Positions 20,285-33,309 are shown, numbered from the stretch's first letter. The stretch: 64,000 nucleotides of DNA from Euphorbia lathyris (GCF_963576675.1 NC_088916.1:18576501-18640500); one strand, 5' to 3'. Program-made: numbers and translations. The notes: generated by a model from the sequence alone, not told the origin.

Positions 20285-23200
20285 TCAAGGACCACTGACC
20301 ATCCTAACCAGTTTCAAGCAATGTTCAAATTTATTACTTGAAACAGATTTGGTCAGCATGTCGGCTGGGTTATCCTCAGTTCCCACTTTCACCACCTGAA
20401 CAGTACCAGTGCTAATCACATCCCTGACGAAATGCATTCTCACATCTATGTGTTTGGATTGCTCGTGAAAAACTTGATGTTTTGACAGATGTATAGCTCC
20501 TTGGCTATCACAGTAAATCTTCAAACCATCAATCTGTGTCACTCCAAGTTCCGTTAAGACTCCTCTCAGCCACATAGCTTCTTTTACTGCCTCTGTAATA
20601 GCAATAAACTCAGCTTCGGTTGTTGACAAAGTCACAACTGACTGTAGAATTGCCCTCCAACTTATTGCAGTTCCAAACATAGTGAATACGTACTCGGTTT
20701 GGGATTTTCTGGTGTCAATGCTACCAGCATAATCAGAATCAACAAAACCTGCTACATCATCCACTAGGGCTTCAGCTCCACCATAACTCAAACCTTTACT
20801 CAATGAGCCTTTGACATACCTCAGCACCCACTTCACCGCTGACCAATGAGCTCTTCCTGGATTTGCCATGAACCTGCTGATGAGACTCACAGCATGAGCC
20901 AAATCTGGACGTGTACAGACCATCGCATACATTAGACAGCCTATAACACTCGAATATGGCACCCTCTCCATGTCTTCCTTTTCCTCATCAGTTTGAGGAC
21001 TCTGCTTGCTGCTCAGCTTGAAGTGACTTGCAAGTGGAGTGAGAACGGCCTTTGAATTCGTCATACCAAAACGTTCTAACACCTTGCTCAGATAAACTGA
21101 CTGACTTAGGAATAGCTTCTTTCTTCCTTTGTCTCGAGAAATTTGCATCCCTAAAATTTTTCGTGCTGACCCGAGATCCTTCATCTCAAACCGTGTGTTT
21201 AGTTGTGCCTTTAACTGATTTATGGCTGCTTTGTTTTGACAAGCTATAAGCATGTCATCAACATATAACAAGAGATAAATCTTAGAGCCATCACTAAGGT
21301 CTCTACTATACACACACCAGTCATAACTAGACCTATGAAAGTCCTAACTTATCATAAACTCATCGAACTTCATGTACCACTGTCTAGGGGACTGTTTCAG
21401 ACCATATAGAGACTTCTTAAGCAAACATACCCGTTGGTCTTTATCTCCTATTTCAAAACCCTCTGGTTGTTGCATATATATGACCTCATCCAGGTTTCCA
21501 TGAAGAAAAGCTGTTTTGACATCTAACTGTTCTAATTCTAGATCAAAACGAGCTACAAGAGAGAGAATAATCCTGATAGACCTATGTTTAACAACCGGTG
21601 AATAGATTTCATTAAAGTCTATACCTTCCTGCTGAGTAAACCCTTTGGCCACCAACCTAGCTTTAAACCTAGGTTCCTCTACACCAGGTATCCCTTCCTT
21701 TCTTTTAAACACCCACCTTGAACCGACCAACTTCTTATCAAAAGGTTTATCTACCAAAATCCAAGTTTCATTTTTATCAAGGGATTTTATCTCATCCTTC
21801 ATAGCGTTAAGCCACTGTTCCTTGTCAACCGAATTCACAGCTTCCCTATAGGTTACAGGTTCAGACTCTTGTACTTCCTTAGCAACACTAAATGCATAAG
21901 CTACAAGGTCCTCAAAACCATATCTAACCGGGGCCCTAGGGACTCTTCTTTCACGGTCTCTAACAAGTCTATAGCTTTGACTGGACTCAGTATCATTACC
22001 ATCACTGACTTCTTGCTCGGTTTTACAGGTGTTTTCACTATTTTCTTCAAGCTCCACCTCATTCTTAACACTCTCAAGGTTTTGAATGGACTTAGGACTA
22101 CTCGGTTCTAACTGAGTTTTTTCTTGGTTTTTCCGATAAGGAAAATCCATCTCATTGAACACAACATTTCTGCTGACTATGGATTTCTTATAACCAGATT
22201 CTAGGCACCACAACTTATAGCCCTTGACTCCTATAGGGTAGCCTATAAAAACACATCTTAGAGCCCGAGGTTCTAATTTTCCCTGTCTAACGTGTGCAAA
22301 AGCTGAACAACCAAACACTCTAAGTTTTTCATAATCCTCTGGGTAATCAGACCACATTTGCATAGGTGTTTTAAAACCTATAGCAGATGATGGGCACCTA
22401 TTGATTAGGTAACACGCAGTTTGCACTGCTTCAGCCCAGAAAGACTTAGGGAGACTGGATTGGATTAACATGCACCTAACTCTTTCTAGGATAGTCCTAT
22501 TATACCTCTCTGCTAGGCCATTCTGCTGTGGAGTTCCAGGAACGGTATGATGTTTAGTTATACCTGACTTCTTGCACAAAGTGATGAAATCTTTGTCAAG
22601 AAACTCCAAACCATTGTCGGTTCTCAAACTTTTGATTTTCTTTCCTGTTTGGTTTTCCACTAACACTTTCCAATCCTTGAACGTTTGCAAAGCCTCATTC
22701 TTATGAGCTAGAATATAAACCCATACTCTTCTAGAGTAATCATCAATAAGAGTCATAAAATAGGTCCTCCCACCATGAGACTTAGTTCTTGTTGGCCCCC
22801 ATAGGTCAGAGTGAATGTACTCAAGAATGTCCTGGGTTCTATGTATTGCTGACTTAGGAAACTTGACTTTACTAGACTTCCCTAAGACACAGTTCTCACA
22901 GAAATCTATCTTTCCTATGTGATCTTTACCAAGACAACCCTGCTTCCTAAGTTCATGTAAACCAACTTCACTCACGTGACCTAGTCTAAGGTGCCAAAGA
23001 TTGGTTCTATCAGTTTTAGACTCGGTGAGATTTGCGGTAGAGACTAACACAGTACTACCTAGGAGTGTGTATAGGCCATTACTCATGGTACCTTTCATAA
23101 CAACTAAAGGTCCTCTAGATATCCTTATGATACCCCCTTCGGCTCTATAATTGTATCCTTGTTTATCAAGCGTACCCAAAGAAATTAAATTTCTTTTCAG

Positions 23201-24247
23201 TTCTGGCACATACCTCACACCGGTCATAATCCTTTCTTGACCATCGAACATCTTCAGCCTAATGGAGCCTTGACCCAGTACCTTGCACAACTTGTTGTTG
23301 CCTAGAAGAACCCTCCCACCTTCCTCTTGAAAGTCTTCGAACCACGTCCTGTTGGGAGTCATATGGAACGTACATCCGCTGTCCAAGATCCAGTCAGTGT
23401 TTGGATCTTTATCAGTGATAGCAAGGACCTCAGCGCTCTCATAACCTTCTTCTACCACAGCGGCTTCGCCTTGATCTTTAGGCTGACCTTGACTCTTCTT
23501 CCTCTCAGGACAGTTTTTCCTGAAATGTCCTTCCTTATGGCAATGAAAACACTTGTAGACCTTGCCTTCTTTATTGCTTGAGGATGTAGTTTTGGACTTT
23601 TTCCCGTTCTTGTTCTTTGGCTTCTGAGAGTCCTTTTTCTCAGACCTTCCACGAACAAACAATCCTTCTGCAGCTTCAGTGTTGGTGTTGGCCTCAATCT
23701 GTTTTGACTTTAGCGCCATCAGAACTTCTTCCAGACTTAGTGTTTCTCTAGCGTACTTCATGGTTTCAACAAAATGACTGAAAGATTGGGGTAAAGAATT
23801 CAAGATCATTATGGCCTGATCTTCATCTTCAATCTTTACCTCTATGTTCTCTAGGTCAATTATGATCTTTGAGAAATCATCAAGATATTCTTCTACTGGC
23901 TTGTCCTCGTTCATCTTGAAGCCGAAAAGCTTCCCCTTAAGATAAACCCGATTGGTGAGTGTCTTCGTCATGTACAACTGTTCAAGCTTGAGCCAAACCC
24001 CAGTAGCTGAGGTTTCCTTCGAAACTTCTCTTAGCACTTTATCGCCAAGATACAGGACGATCGTACTGTAAGCCAATTCAAGAAGATCTTCTTTCTCCTC
24101 CTTCGTCATTGTCGCCGGAAATTCCTTCTCGCCCTTCAGAGCCTTCGCAACCTTCATTTGAACCAAGATTGCCTTCATCCTCTGTCTCCATAGAGCAAAA
24201 TCTCCCTTACCATTGAAACGCTCGATCTCGATCTTTGTAAAACCCAT
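20285..24247 (-). pseudogene. gag-pol: Gag-pol polyprotein of copia B, one stop
   Basis: One frame of 1,321 codons with a single TAG at 21,344-21,346 (codon 968). The start MGFTKIEIERF is the first ATG after the primer site; the open frame upstream lies in the LTR. Gag about 1-220; zinc knuckle CFHCHKEGHFRKNC; protease WILDSGCTFHM; integrase with HLRLGHVS, CENC, IHSDLWGP, LRTDNGLEF and PQQNGLAERYNR; RT with MKDEIKSLDKNETW, LDVKTAFLHGN, YGLKQSPRQWY and YVDDM; RNase H with GFVDSDYAGS, STTEAEFIAI, YCDSQGAIHL and KHIDVRMHFVRD. All catalytic motifs are visible. Apart from the one stop this looks recently functional. Gag and pol share a frame, as in Tnt1/Tork-like copias. Confidence 0.9.
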
Positions 24248-24264
24248 TGCTCTATTCTTGATTA

Positions 24265-24276
24265 GCTCTGATACCA
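24265..24276 (-). other. Primer-binding site of copia B
   Basis: Minus strand TGGTATCAGAGC, the standard plant copia primer site complementary to the 3' end of initiator tRNA-Met, two bases after the LTR. Confidence 0.88.
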
Positions 24277-24278
24277 AT

Positions 24279-24846
24279 TGTTGAACTACGCTTCGAACGA
24301 TCAATCAACCACACAGAGAAACAAAGTACACAAAGATCATAGATTGGATCTTGAAACAACAATCAAAAGAATACACACAGAATTTACACTGGTTCGGCTT
24401 AACTGCCTACATCCAGCAACTTCACTAATCAATGGAGATTACAACAAGATTGAAACAGTTTCTCCTTTTCCAGAAACTCTCGTGTTTTCCCAATCCCCAA
24501 TTCAGATTATCACAGTGTACACTTATGACTTAGTCTAAGAATCTCTCGTATGAAACTACTTCCCAACCCAGACCTTTTATAGCCTTTACAAAGTTGTGAA
24601 AATACCCAAAATATCCTTACTCAAAAAATGTACAAACTCAGCAAGACCTACTGACCAGTGGTAACACAGCAAGACCATGTTGACCTGTATTATCACCTCT
24701 GTACCATGCTGACCACAGCCATGCTGACTTGATAACTCAGCATTCCGACTTCTTGATTTTACTCTTGCTGACGGGTTGACTTACAATTACGCTGACTTGT
24801 TGACTCAGCATCATCATCAGCAAGTGATAGAAAACAACAACTTACA
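24279..24846 (-). repeat. 5' LTR of copia B
   Basis: 568-bp LTR matching the inner LTR base for base in length, with about six or seven substitutions. The TATA box (minus) is at about 24,573-24,581. Confidence 0.85.
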
Positions 24847-26183
24847 AAATCAATATATGGAATTGAAATGCAATAAAAATAAATTGAAATTCAACAATAA
24901 ACTCGGAGCCACAATAGCTATCTCGGTTGGATGTTGAATTTTGATATCGTCTTGAAGTCTTCAGAGCACCGCGGTCGGTTGACACGAGGGGAATTGATCT
25001 TGGATATTTCTGACTTGTGGTAGGCAAAAATGGGGCAGATTTGACCTTCAACTTCGGAGGGATCGTATGAATGCTTAAGAACACTGGATTGGATGATTAA
25101 AAAGGCTAAACTTAATTTCAGAAAGTCATGAATAAACTTCTATAAGGTATCGAAGGCTAAAACGAATTATAAATGGATGAAATTGGGAGTTGAAAATAAT
25201 TGGTCGAATCTAGAAAAATCTAGAAATAGAATATCTAAAACGATTTAAGTTGCAAAGATTGACTTGTAAACGGAGATTATGAACACGGAATTGGGAAAAT
25301 TAAAATGCTAAATTGAACATCAGGAAGTCAGGAACAAATTTGTTGAAGGGATTAAAAACAAAAAAAAGACTTTAAATGGACAAAATCGGGGTTTGAAAAT
25401 AACTGGATGAATCTGGAAAATTAATTTGAAAACATAATTCTAGCTAAGGATTGAGCAAACTAAAGGCTTAGGAATGCTAAATTGAATTGAAAAACTTGGA
25501 AAGAGTCTATTGGAACTTGAATTAAAGCTAAAGGCAAGCTAAAAGAAGGAATTAAAGCTAAGAAAAATGAAGAACAAAAAGGAAGAACTCAAGAACTAAG
25601 AACTTACATAGAGAGCATTGGAAGGGACCTTAGGAAGGGTTTTTGTTGTGTTGAGTGAATGATTTTTTTTATGAAGAATGGAGGGTCTATTTATAGTATT
25701 TTGAGAGGGAATTTTGAGTAATTAATCACTAACTAACCCTTATTTTTTTCTCTAATTTTGACCACTAACTTCCTCAACCTCCACAAACCACCACTAACTT
25801 TCCTCAACTTCCATGCCACATCACCCCCACTACCTTGTGGTTAGAGAGACTTTTAAGGCTAGGCATATGTGTGGGGATGGGTTAGACTTCATGGGTTAGC
25901 TCATGGTTTCATTCGGGTGTGTTTGGAGAAGTCGGATGGACCGAAACGGGTTCCGGGTAAGTGATGAGGACATCTTATGTTTCCACACGGAGCGTACGTG
26001 AGGCGCTAAAAGGATAGAGAGAACAACACACGTGGAGGGGGCCATTAATGAAGATCACGCGAAGCGTGATGTAAAGGACATGGAGCATACGATGGGGGAC
26101 GCGGAACGCGCGGGGCGTGGATCCTGAACGACAGCCTTGGGTGATGATGCGCCTTAGGTGAGGCTCACTAAGGGATAAGTGTA
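24847..26183 (-). repeat. Unclassified repeat with degenerate tandem units
   Basis: Two related units of about 190-200 bp lie at about 25,085-25,290 and 25,300-25,480; both contain 'aaattgaa(c)atcaggaagtca'-like and 'tttgaaaataactgg(a)tgaatct'-like strings. A 'ctatttatag' TATA-like box read on the minus strand is near 25,688. The tail to 26,183 is GC-richer. It looks like the LTR or leader of an unidentified minus-strand retroelement, but I cannot find its partner. Confidence 0.35.
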
Positions 26184-26975
26184 CCCCGTCATTATCAAGT
26201 AATAAAATCTAGACAAGTCCAGGTATCGAATCCACATGATTTATTCCTGCAAGTATCAAGCTACTCGGTCTCTAGTGTTATCTAGGCTTTGGGGGGTTTG
26301 AGATTGATTTTGATTAAGTTAAACTACTCCTAATTAAATTGCTCTACTCCTAGCTAAGTTATTCTAATCCTAAGTGATCCTTTACTAATGTAATTGTCGG
26401 AAGGAGCATGGAGAGATACGATAATAATGAAGATAGATTGTTTAGACAACCAAATTAAAACCTAATCTAACTCACTTATGTCCGAGGTGATTAACCCTAC
26501 TTATCCTTCTGAGGTACCTAGTTCATGATTCCCTTGTAAGACCGAAACTAGCTCTAAGGCTCAGCAATTTGGGCTTAATCATCTATATGGTCGTCAATCC
26601 TATAGCCACTGACTATGTCAGATTCAGCTCGCAATACGTGCCAACTTAATTTTTGGATTTATGAATGAGTTAAACCAATCAGACAAAGCGTAAGACAAAG
26701 ATAAAAGCAATAAACCAATTGAACAAAATGAAACTATAATATTATTAAAGATGAAAATTATAGTCACAAAGATACAATAAGCTTAGGATTCATAACATGG
26801 ATCAGAGGGAAACAAAATATAAAAGAGAAGGAAAATCCTTTTTAGGGAACCTGTCTACCAATGCAGGCGTCTTCCTAGGATTTAAGGATGGAAATTGAAC
26901 AATCCTCGGTAAACGGAGCTTCAGAGGTTCTTCAATGGAGGTTGAAGGAGATGGAGGAGGTGGAGAGGATTCTTC
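26184..26975. repeat. Non-coding retroelement-like sequence, left half
   Basis: Starts 'gtgtaccccgtcattatcaag' and contains 'caggtatcgaatccac', text I associate with non-coding parts of plant gypsy-type elements. It is cut by copia C at 26,976 and resumes at 31,595 ('aaggggaaagctagggttt'). No coding capacity. The family is not identified. Confidence 0.35.
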
Positions 26976-27138
26976 TGAAAAGTATTTAACTCTTAATGAT
27001 ATTCTCATTAGATGGACCGTGTATATATAGTTACAAAGAGATAAGAAGTTGCAGTTGTAGGTATTTTGAAATACAAAATATCTGAGACTAATTCAAAACA
27101 ATAACTGAAAGATATGTACAACTAATAATATCTTATCG
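26976..27138 (-). repeat. 3' LTR of copia C
   Basis: 163 bp from TGAAAAGTATTT to ATATCTTATCG; the last base has mutated from the A of the other copy. A TATA-like 'tatatata' is near 27,019. Confidence 0.88.
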
Positions 27139-27145
27139 CCCTCCC

Positions 27146-30100
27146 TCAAGTTAAAGGTGGGTGAACTTGTAACTTGTCCCGAAGAAGCTGAAAACATGCC
27201 TTAGAGAGAGGTTTCGTGAGAATATCTGCGGTTTGATCCAAAGTGGAGATGTAGCATACACGAAGCTGTTTTTTGGTGACTTTGTCCTGGACAAAGTGAA
27301 AGTCAATTTCCATGTGCTTAGAGCGATCATGAAAAACAGGATTTGCTGTCAAGTAAGTGGCTCCTAAATTATCACAATAAATAACTGGACAGCTAGGAGG
27401 ACTGAATCTAATTTCATTCATTAGCATAGTAAGCCATGTAATCTCAAATGCAAGAGAGGCAAGTGCACGATATTCAACCTCAGTGGATGAGCGGGATACC
27501 GTGCGTTGCTTTCGAGATCGCCAAGAGACAAGATTAGAGCCAATATAAACTGCATACCCAGAAGTAGATTTTCGATCATCAATATCACCTGCCCAATCAG
27601 CGTCGGTGTAGCTGGTGATGACACAAGGTTGGCTTTTATTTATTCGCAAACCATGATTTGGTGTCGAATGAAGATATCGTAAAATACGTTTAACGGCTTT
27701 CCAATGTTCAAGTGTTGGTTGATGCATGACTCACTTTATTAACTGAAAAGGCTACATCGGGTCTAGTGATGGTAACATACTGTAATCCACCGACAATACT
27801 TCGATACAATATTGGATTATCAAAAGGTTCACCAACATCTAATGACAATTTGGTAGTTGTACAAGCCGGAGTCGAGATACCTTTAGCTTCGTGCATGGAG
27901 GATTTAATCAACAAATCTTGTATATATTTTTGCTGTGTTAAGGTGAGAGTGTCAGTCGTCGAAACTGCTTGTAATCCAAGGAAATAGGATAGACGCCCCA
28001 TATCACGAATAGGAAAACGAGATTGTAGCTATGTAATTAACTTGGAAACTGCTTGCTTCGAGTCACCTTTTACCAAGATATCATCTACATAGATGAGACA
28101 AAACAACCGTACACCATTCTGAGACAAGTGATATAGAGATATGTCAGCTTTGGAGCAAGAAAAACCAAGATCATACAGAGTCTGAGTAAGACAACGATAC
28201 CACATTCTAGGAGCCTGTTTGAGACCATATAAGCTTTTTCGAAGCTTACAAACATGAGTAGAATACTGAGGATGAACAAAACTCGGAGGCTGTTCCATAA
28301 AAACTTCTTCGTCCAAATTCCTGTGTAAAAATGCGTTGGAAACATCCAACTGATGCACAAACCACCCATTGGAAATAGCAAGGCTTAGGAGCAGCCATAT
28401 TGTCGTTGGTTTTTAATAACAGGACTATAAGTGTGATCAAAATCAAGACCCAGACATTGATGGTAACGTTTGGCTACTAACCGAGCCTTATAGCGATCAA
28501 CAGATCCATCAAGATTCAATTTTTTGCGAAAAACCCAACGATAGCCAATATATAGTATTAACTGCTTCATTAGTAGGGACAAGCTCCTATGTACCATTAG
28601 CAATTAGAGCGTTGAACTCCTTGCTAATAGCATCACGCCAATGATGTACTGCCATTGCTTTGGTATAGCAAGTTGGTGTATAAACAGAAACATAAAAAAG
28701 TCGCGATCGTAACTGTCCTGTTTTACTCCGTGTAACCATAGGATGAGTGGGGGCTGGTGTATTAATTTGTGGGGCTGGTTGTGTAATATTTGTGTTTGGA
28801 GCAGCACAATTCTTGGTGTTTAATGGATTGTGAGGTAGTGGATGACAATAGGTTGGAGGTGGTGTTTGTGAAATTAAATTTATGAATTGTGGAGATGACA
28901 TGGTATTAGGTATAGTGGGAGGCGAATGTGTAATGGTGAGTGGTGGAATTAAATTTTGATTTTGCATATGAGGTTCCACTGAATTAATTGGTTGATTGAT
29001 AATAGAATGGGAAACTTGCCTTTGTTCAGGTGGGATAGCAGTAAAAGGACGAGATGGACTATGTGGAAAGGTAATTGTGAGAGGACAGTCTGAACTTGAT
29101 GTTGATTCAGAGAGTGACTCACGAGCTAACTTCGGAAATGGAAAAACCTATTCATCAAATAGGACACGGCGTGAGATATATATTTTGTTATTGATACAAT
29201 CTAAACACCGATAACCTTTATGAATTTTGCTATAACCGAGAAAGACGCATTTTTTAGAGCGAGAATGCAGTTTAGTAGGACTATAAGGCCGTAGCCATGG
29301 ATAACACAAGCACCCAAAGACACGCAATGAATTATAGTCTGGACACGTACCAAACAATTTTTCATAAGGAGAAATGTCATTTAACATAGGAATAGGCAAA
29401 CGATTGATAACATATGTTGCACAGTCAAAAGCAAATGTCCAAAATTTCAATGGCATTTTGGAATGTGTTAATAGTGATATGCCAGTTTCAACTATGTGAC
29501 GGTGTTTTCTTTCTGCACATCCGTTTTGCTGGGGTGTATAAGGACGTGAAACTCGTTGATTAATACCATGTTCAGTCAAACAGGAGGTGAGGGCTTGACA
29601 TTCACCCCTCCCCAATCAGATTGGAATGATTTGATTTTGCTGTTAAAGTGTTTTTCAACTAAAGTGCGAAATTTAATGAAAACACTTAACACTTCAGATT
29701 TAAAACGGACAAAGTATAACCATGAGAATTTGCTATAATGATCGTAAAAAAGAACATAATAGCGACAATTATCAAAAGAAGTTGCAGGTGCAGGACCCCA
29801 TACATCAGAGCAAATCAAATCTAAAGGACCATTAACCACACAAGTAGAAACAGGAAAAGGCAAACGATGAATTTTTCCAACACAAGAAGGCTCACATAAA
29901 GCTTAAACTTTATTCTCTTTATTGTAAGCAATTTTATTTATGGATAAAGTTTTTCTAACAGTTGGAAAGTTAGCATGTCCAAGACGAGAATGCCACAATG
30001 GTAAAAAAAATATTAAATGCTTGTGCATGATGCAGAGCTCTTGGTGGAAGGGACAAAGTGTAAAGGCCATTACTAATTGTGCCTCGATGAATTTCCTTCC

Positions 30101-31325
30101 GTGTCTTCAAATCCTTCAAAATAAAATAGTTAGCGAAAAACTCAACAGATATAGGATTTGAACGAGTTAAAGAAGAAACAGATAAGAGATTGTGCACTGT
30201 ATTCGGAACACAAAGGACATCTTGAAATTTGAGAGGAGAATTAGAAACAGTGAACTTAGAAGTACCAACATGAGATATGGGGATTGTGTAACCATTATCT
30301 ACAGTAACTTCCTCTGGTCTGTCATATTCACTGTGAACATGGAGATTTTCAAGATCAGCAGTTAGATGGTGAGTAGCTCCTGAATCAACAAGCCAGTCCG
30401 TTTTGGTTGGGGTTGATGTTGCAGCAAGATTGGAAGAAGGCTTAAGATTGTTGCGAGTGTTCCGATTAAATTTAGGAGAGAGACATTGTCGATATATATG
30501 ACCTGCTCCCCTACAATTGTGACAAGTCACGGTAGCCATATCCAAGGGTGCGGATACTGTCTGAGGTGACCGAGCGGATGTGCCGGAATAATTGCCTCAC
30601 CCACGTCCACGACCACGCATAGAACCTCTAGCAGAGTAGTTTACAGTAGGTGAAAAAGAGAGAGGAACATTTTCACGAGCCAATTGTCGCTCTTCGCTGA
30701 TTAGTAATCCAACAAGGTCATCATAATAAATAGTTTCCAAACATGCTTCCAATGAACGAACAAAATGTCTATACGCAGGCCCTAGGCCATCGAGCACAGC
30801 TTCAACCAAGTGTTCATTAGAGATCGGGTGACAGAGAGCAGCAAGTTCATCGCTGATATGCTTAGCATTCTGGAGATAAGAAGAGATACTTTCATTCTCT
30901 CTTCTAAGATTATGAAGCTGATATTTCAGATCTCGTATTTGAGACCGGGAGCCAACCGAGTAGGCTTTGACAAGTTTTTGACAGGCATCACAAGCATTTT
31001 TAGCACCAACTAATTGAGGTAATACACCCACAAATACAGATGAGATTATCTAGCTGAGAACCAACTGATCTTTTTTATACCAATCTTTGTAATCGGTATT
31101 ATGGGCACCGCCAACAAGTGTTGCAGATGGTGAAGGAATGGTGGAATCGATATGATCAGTGAGATTGTGGCCATGGAGAATAGGCATAATTTGAGTTTTC
31201 CATAGCACAAAATTTGTTGGAATCAATTTTAGGGATAGCTGATGAGATAAATTGACGGAAGGAGCAGCAGAAATAATGGTGGAGGCGAAGCTTGAGTTGG
31301 AAGCAGTGGTACCGTTGGTTGCCAT
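27146..31325 (-). pseudogene. Gag-pol of copia C, heavily broken
   Basis: Gag starts at 31,325 (MATNGTTASNSSFAS) and is broken near 31,050; gag continues to 30,597. A zinc knuckle CHNCRGAGHIYRQC and protease WLVDSGATHHLTA lie at 30,545-29,970. Integrase segments: DLICSDVWGPAP, then NGCAERKHRHIVE and FGTCPDYNSLRVFGC. RT segments: RWVFRKKLNLDGSVDRYKAR, QLDVSNAFLH, YGLKQAPRMWY, YVDDIL. RNase H: SYTDADWAGDIDDRKSTSGY, SSTEVEYRALA, YCDNLGATYL, KHMEIDFHFV. At least eight frame breaks or stops separate these pieces. Non-functional, but a nearly full set of domains survives in order. Confidence 0.88.
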
Positions 31326-31414
31326 GAAAGCTGATTAAGAGTCAGATACAGAGAAAAGGAGAAAAAAAAAGGGAAAGAACGATGAGAGAGAAATAGAGTT
31401 GTAAAACCACTTAG

Positions 31415-31426
31415 GCTCTAATACCA
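31415..31426 (-). other. Primer-binding site of copia C
   Basis: Minus strand TGGTATTAGAGC, one change from the tRNA-iMet match TGGTATCAGAGC, immediately after the 5' LTR. Confidence 0.75.
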
Positions 31427-31589
31427 TGAAAAGTATTTGACTCTTAATGATATTCTCATTAGATGGATCGTGTATATATAGTTACAAAGAGATAAGAAGT
31501 TGCAGTAGTAGGTATTTTGAAATACAAAATATCTGAGACTAATTCAAAAAAATAACTGAAAAATATGTACAACTAATAATATCTTATCA
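31427..31589 (-). repeat. 5' LTR of copia C
   Basis: 163 bp with intact TG...CA ends (TGAAAAG...TTATCA on the plus strand). The outer edge is followed by TCTTC. Confidence 0.88.
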
Positions 31590-31594
31590 TCTTC

Positions 31595-32526
31595 AAGGGG
31601 AAAGCTAGGGTTTTTACAAGAATGAAAGGATGTCTAATTTACAAGATAAAAGTTCTATTTATAGTTGTAGTTCGAACCCCGTATCTGACCTAATTCGTTT
31701 CCTTTTGCAGGTGGGAAGAATGAGACTTGATCGTGGCATCGTGGGGTCGGGAATCAGTCTTTTGACTGATTTCCGCAGGTCAGCTCGCCGAGCTGGGTGA
31801 GCCAGCTCGCCCGAGCTGGCCTTCAAATATAAAATTCTATTGCATTCATTGGCACCACAATATACACATTATTCTTTCTTTTTTAATGGACAATAATATA
31901 CATTATTCTTAATATATCAATTTCAAAGCCAACAGTCACAACCAAAACAATTCATTTGTTTTTATTATTATTATACAAACCCTCGATTTCTAAGCCTGGT
32001 TTTATTAATAGGCAATGAAAAAGATCAAAACAGTTAAGAATACAACTTCAAAAGATGCTAAACAAAATCAAAATTACTCTAAATCACACTACACCATAGA
32101 TTGGCTATTGCAACCACTTTTTAGAAAGTGTTGACTTTAAGTATTGCCTTAGCTAAATTGATTTGATTGACACTATTTATCTATATCAAATGCAACAGTT
32201 CTTACAAAAATGTTGCTTTCTGTAAATTTTTACATGTACAGTTCTATGTTGCCGTTTCGAATTGACAATTAGCTAAAGCTACATTTATCAAATGTTGCTT
32301 TTAATAAAAATAGAAAACTATACCTAATTTTATAGTTATAATTAGAGTAAATAAAAACTATATGGTTCCATAAAATTGAAAATTAAGTTATGAAAAAATA
32401 AATAATGAATTTCAAGTTAACTATCGAATGTCAAGTTAAATATTTAAGTGGTGAAACTCTTAGCCTAGTGGTTAGGAACTTAGCTATTATTAGGGAGGTC
32501 ATTGGTTAAATATAAGAATATGTTTT
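31595..32526. repeat. Right half of split repeat, CACTA-like and SINE-like traces
   Basis: 31,595 to about 31,850 continues the element cut by copia C, with a local 'cagctcgcc/gagctgg' palindromic patch near 31,775-31,820. From 32,087 a 'cactacaccatagattggc' start followed by repeated 'gttgctt'-type motifs resembles the terminus of a CACTA transposon. Near 32,465, 'agcctagtggtta' resembles a tRNA-type A box, possibly a SINE scrap. None is complete. The segment ends at the GTTTT duplication of copia D. Confidence 0.3.
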
Positions 32527-33309
32527 TGTTGAAGCTCGAACTCAGAAAATAGGAACAGACCGAACAAAATTAAATGGGCAGAGTCGCGGACAATGTCGCT
32601 TTCTTTAAGACGTTCGCGGAACTGTCAGAATTTAGCAAACAGTATGAACTCCGGTCGCCTCCAGGATAAAAACAGCCCTCTTAAATACGATTGTCGTATT
32701 GCACCGTACGAAAATCGTTCTGTATACACTCTCTGCTTACTTGCTCAGTTTCGAAAAAATACAGAATGAATGAAAATGAAATTGTATTTCAAAGGCAGTC
32801 TCACATCACCTATTTATACAAGAAAAAATAGCTGTTTGAGCTCTGATTTCATGGAGAAAGGGAAGGTGGAGGAGACTGAAGACACGTTTAGAAAAAATGG
32901 ACGTTATGAACAACGTTCACAAAGACTAAATCAGAGTATAAATAATTAAATAAAAATTGATTTCCGAATTAATAAAATATAATAATAATAAATATTATTA
33001 AATTTTTAATAAAAAATTATACATTTTACACCACACCAACCCAACCCAACCTGGCCCGGTTCGGTTCGGTCGGACAGACGGCGCGCGCGCGCGTGTGTGG
33101 TGGTCAACCATGAAGATAGGTCCTCACCCTTTCACAAAAGTGGGCACCCCTTGGGGCTCACCTCAAGCATGTGAGGACCTTCTTTATATACATCTCCACT
33201 AAGTGCTTTGAAAGCAATGTGGGATGTTTTTCCACTTGAAAAACTCAAAGACACAAGAAGACACATGGGTGGGCTTATTTCACAAATTATATTTGGGCCA
33301 AGCCCAACA
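32527..33309 (-). repeat. 3' LTR of copia D
   Basis: 783 bp, TGTTGAAGCTC...AGCCCAACA. It contains a TATA box (TATAAATAGG on the minus strand, about 32,810-32,818) and an R/U5 region of about 200 bp that is deleted from the other LTR. It is followed on the plus side by a 'tcccccact' purine tract (minus strand). Confidence 0.85.

Larger units (their letters stand above)
19303..24846 (-). mobile_element. Young copia with tandem partial unit (copia B)
   Basis: Minus-strand order is LTR (24,846-24,279), primer site, gag-pol, LTR (20,233-19,666), primer site, then gag again, cut at 19,303. The 931-bp blocks 19,303-20,233 and 23,916-24,846 match with no indels and under about ten point differences. 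So two units share an LTR, and the second is truncated and lacks its 3' part. This is the product expected from recombination between LTRs or from a multi-LTR intermediate. The right flank starts 'aaatc'; no matching duplication exists at the truncated left end. A polypurine tract (aaggtggagat on the minus strand) precedes the inner LTR. Confidence 0.8.
26976..31589 (-). mobile_element. Complete short-LTR copia (copia C)
   Basis: 4,614 bp. Both LTRs are 163 bp, flanked by the duplication TCTTC (26,971-26,975 and 31,590-31,594). It has an initiator tRNA-Met primer site and a purine tract (ttgagggaggg on the minus strand) before the 3' LTR. Very short LTRs and a total under 5 kb fit the Ale/Retrofit group of copias. 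About six LTR mismatches in 163 bp make it older than copia B and the gypsy element. Confidence 0.88.

Noticed and set aside
26802..27008. 68-codon proline-rich minus-strand frame
   Set aside because: It crosses the boundary of the copia C LTR and so is created by the insertion.
32460..32520. Possible tRNA or SINE from an A-box-like motif
   Set aside because: No acceptable B box or cloverleaf follows; kept only as a weak trace within a larger feature.
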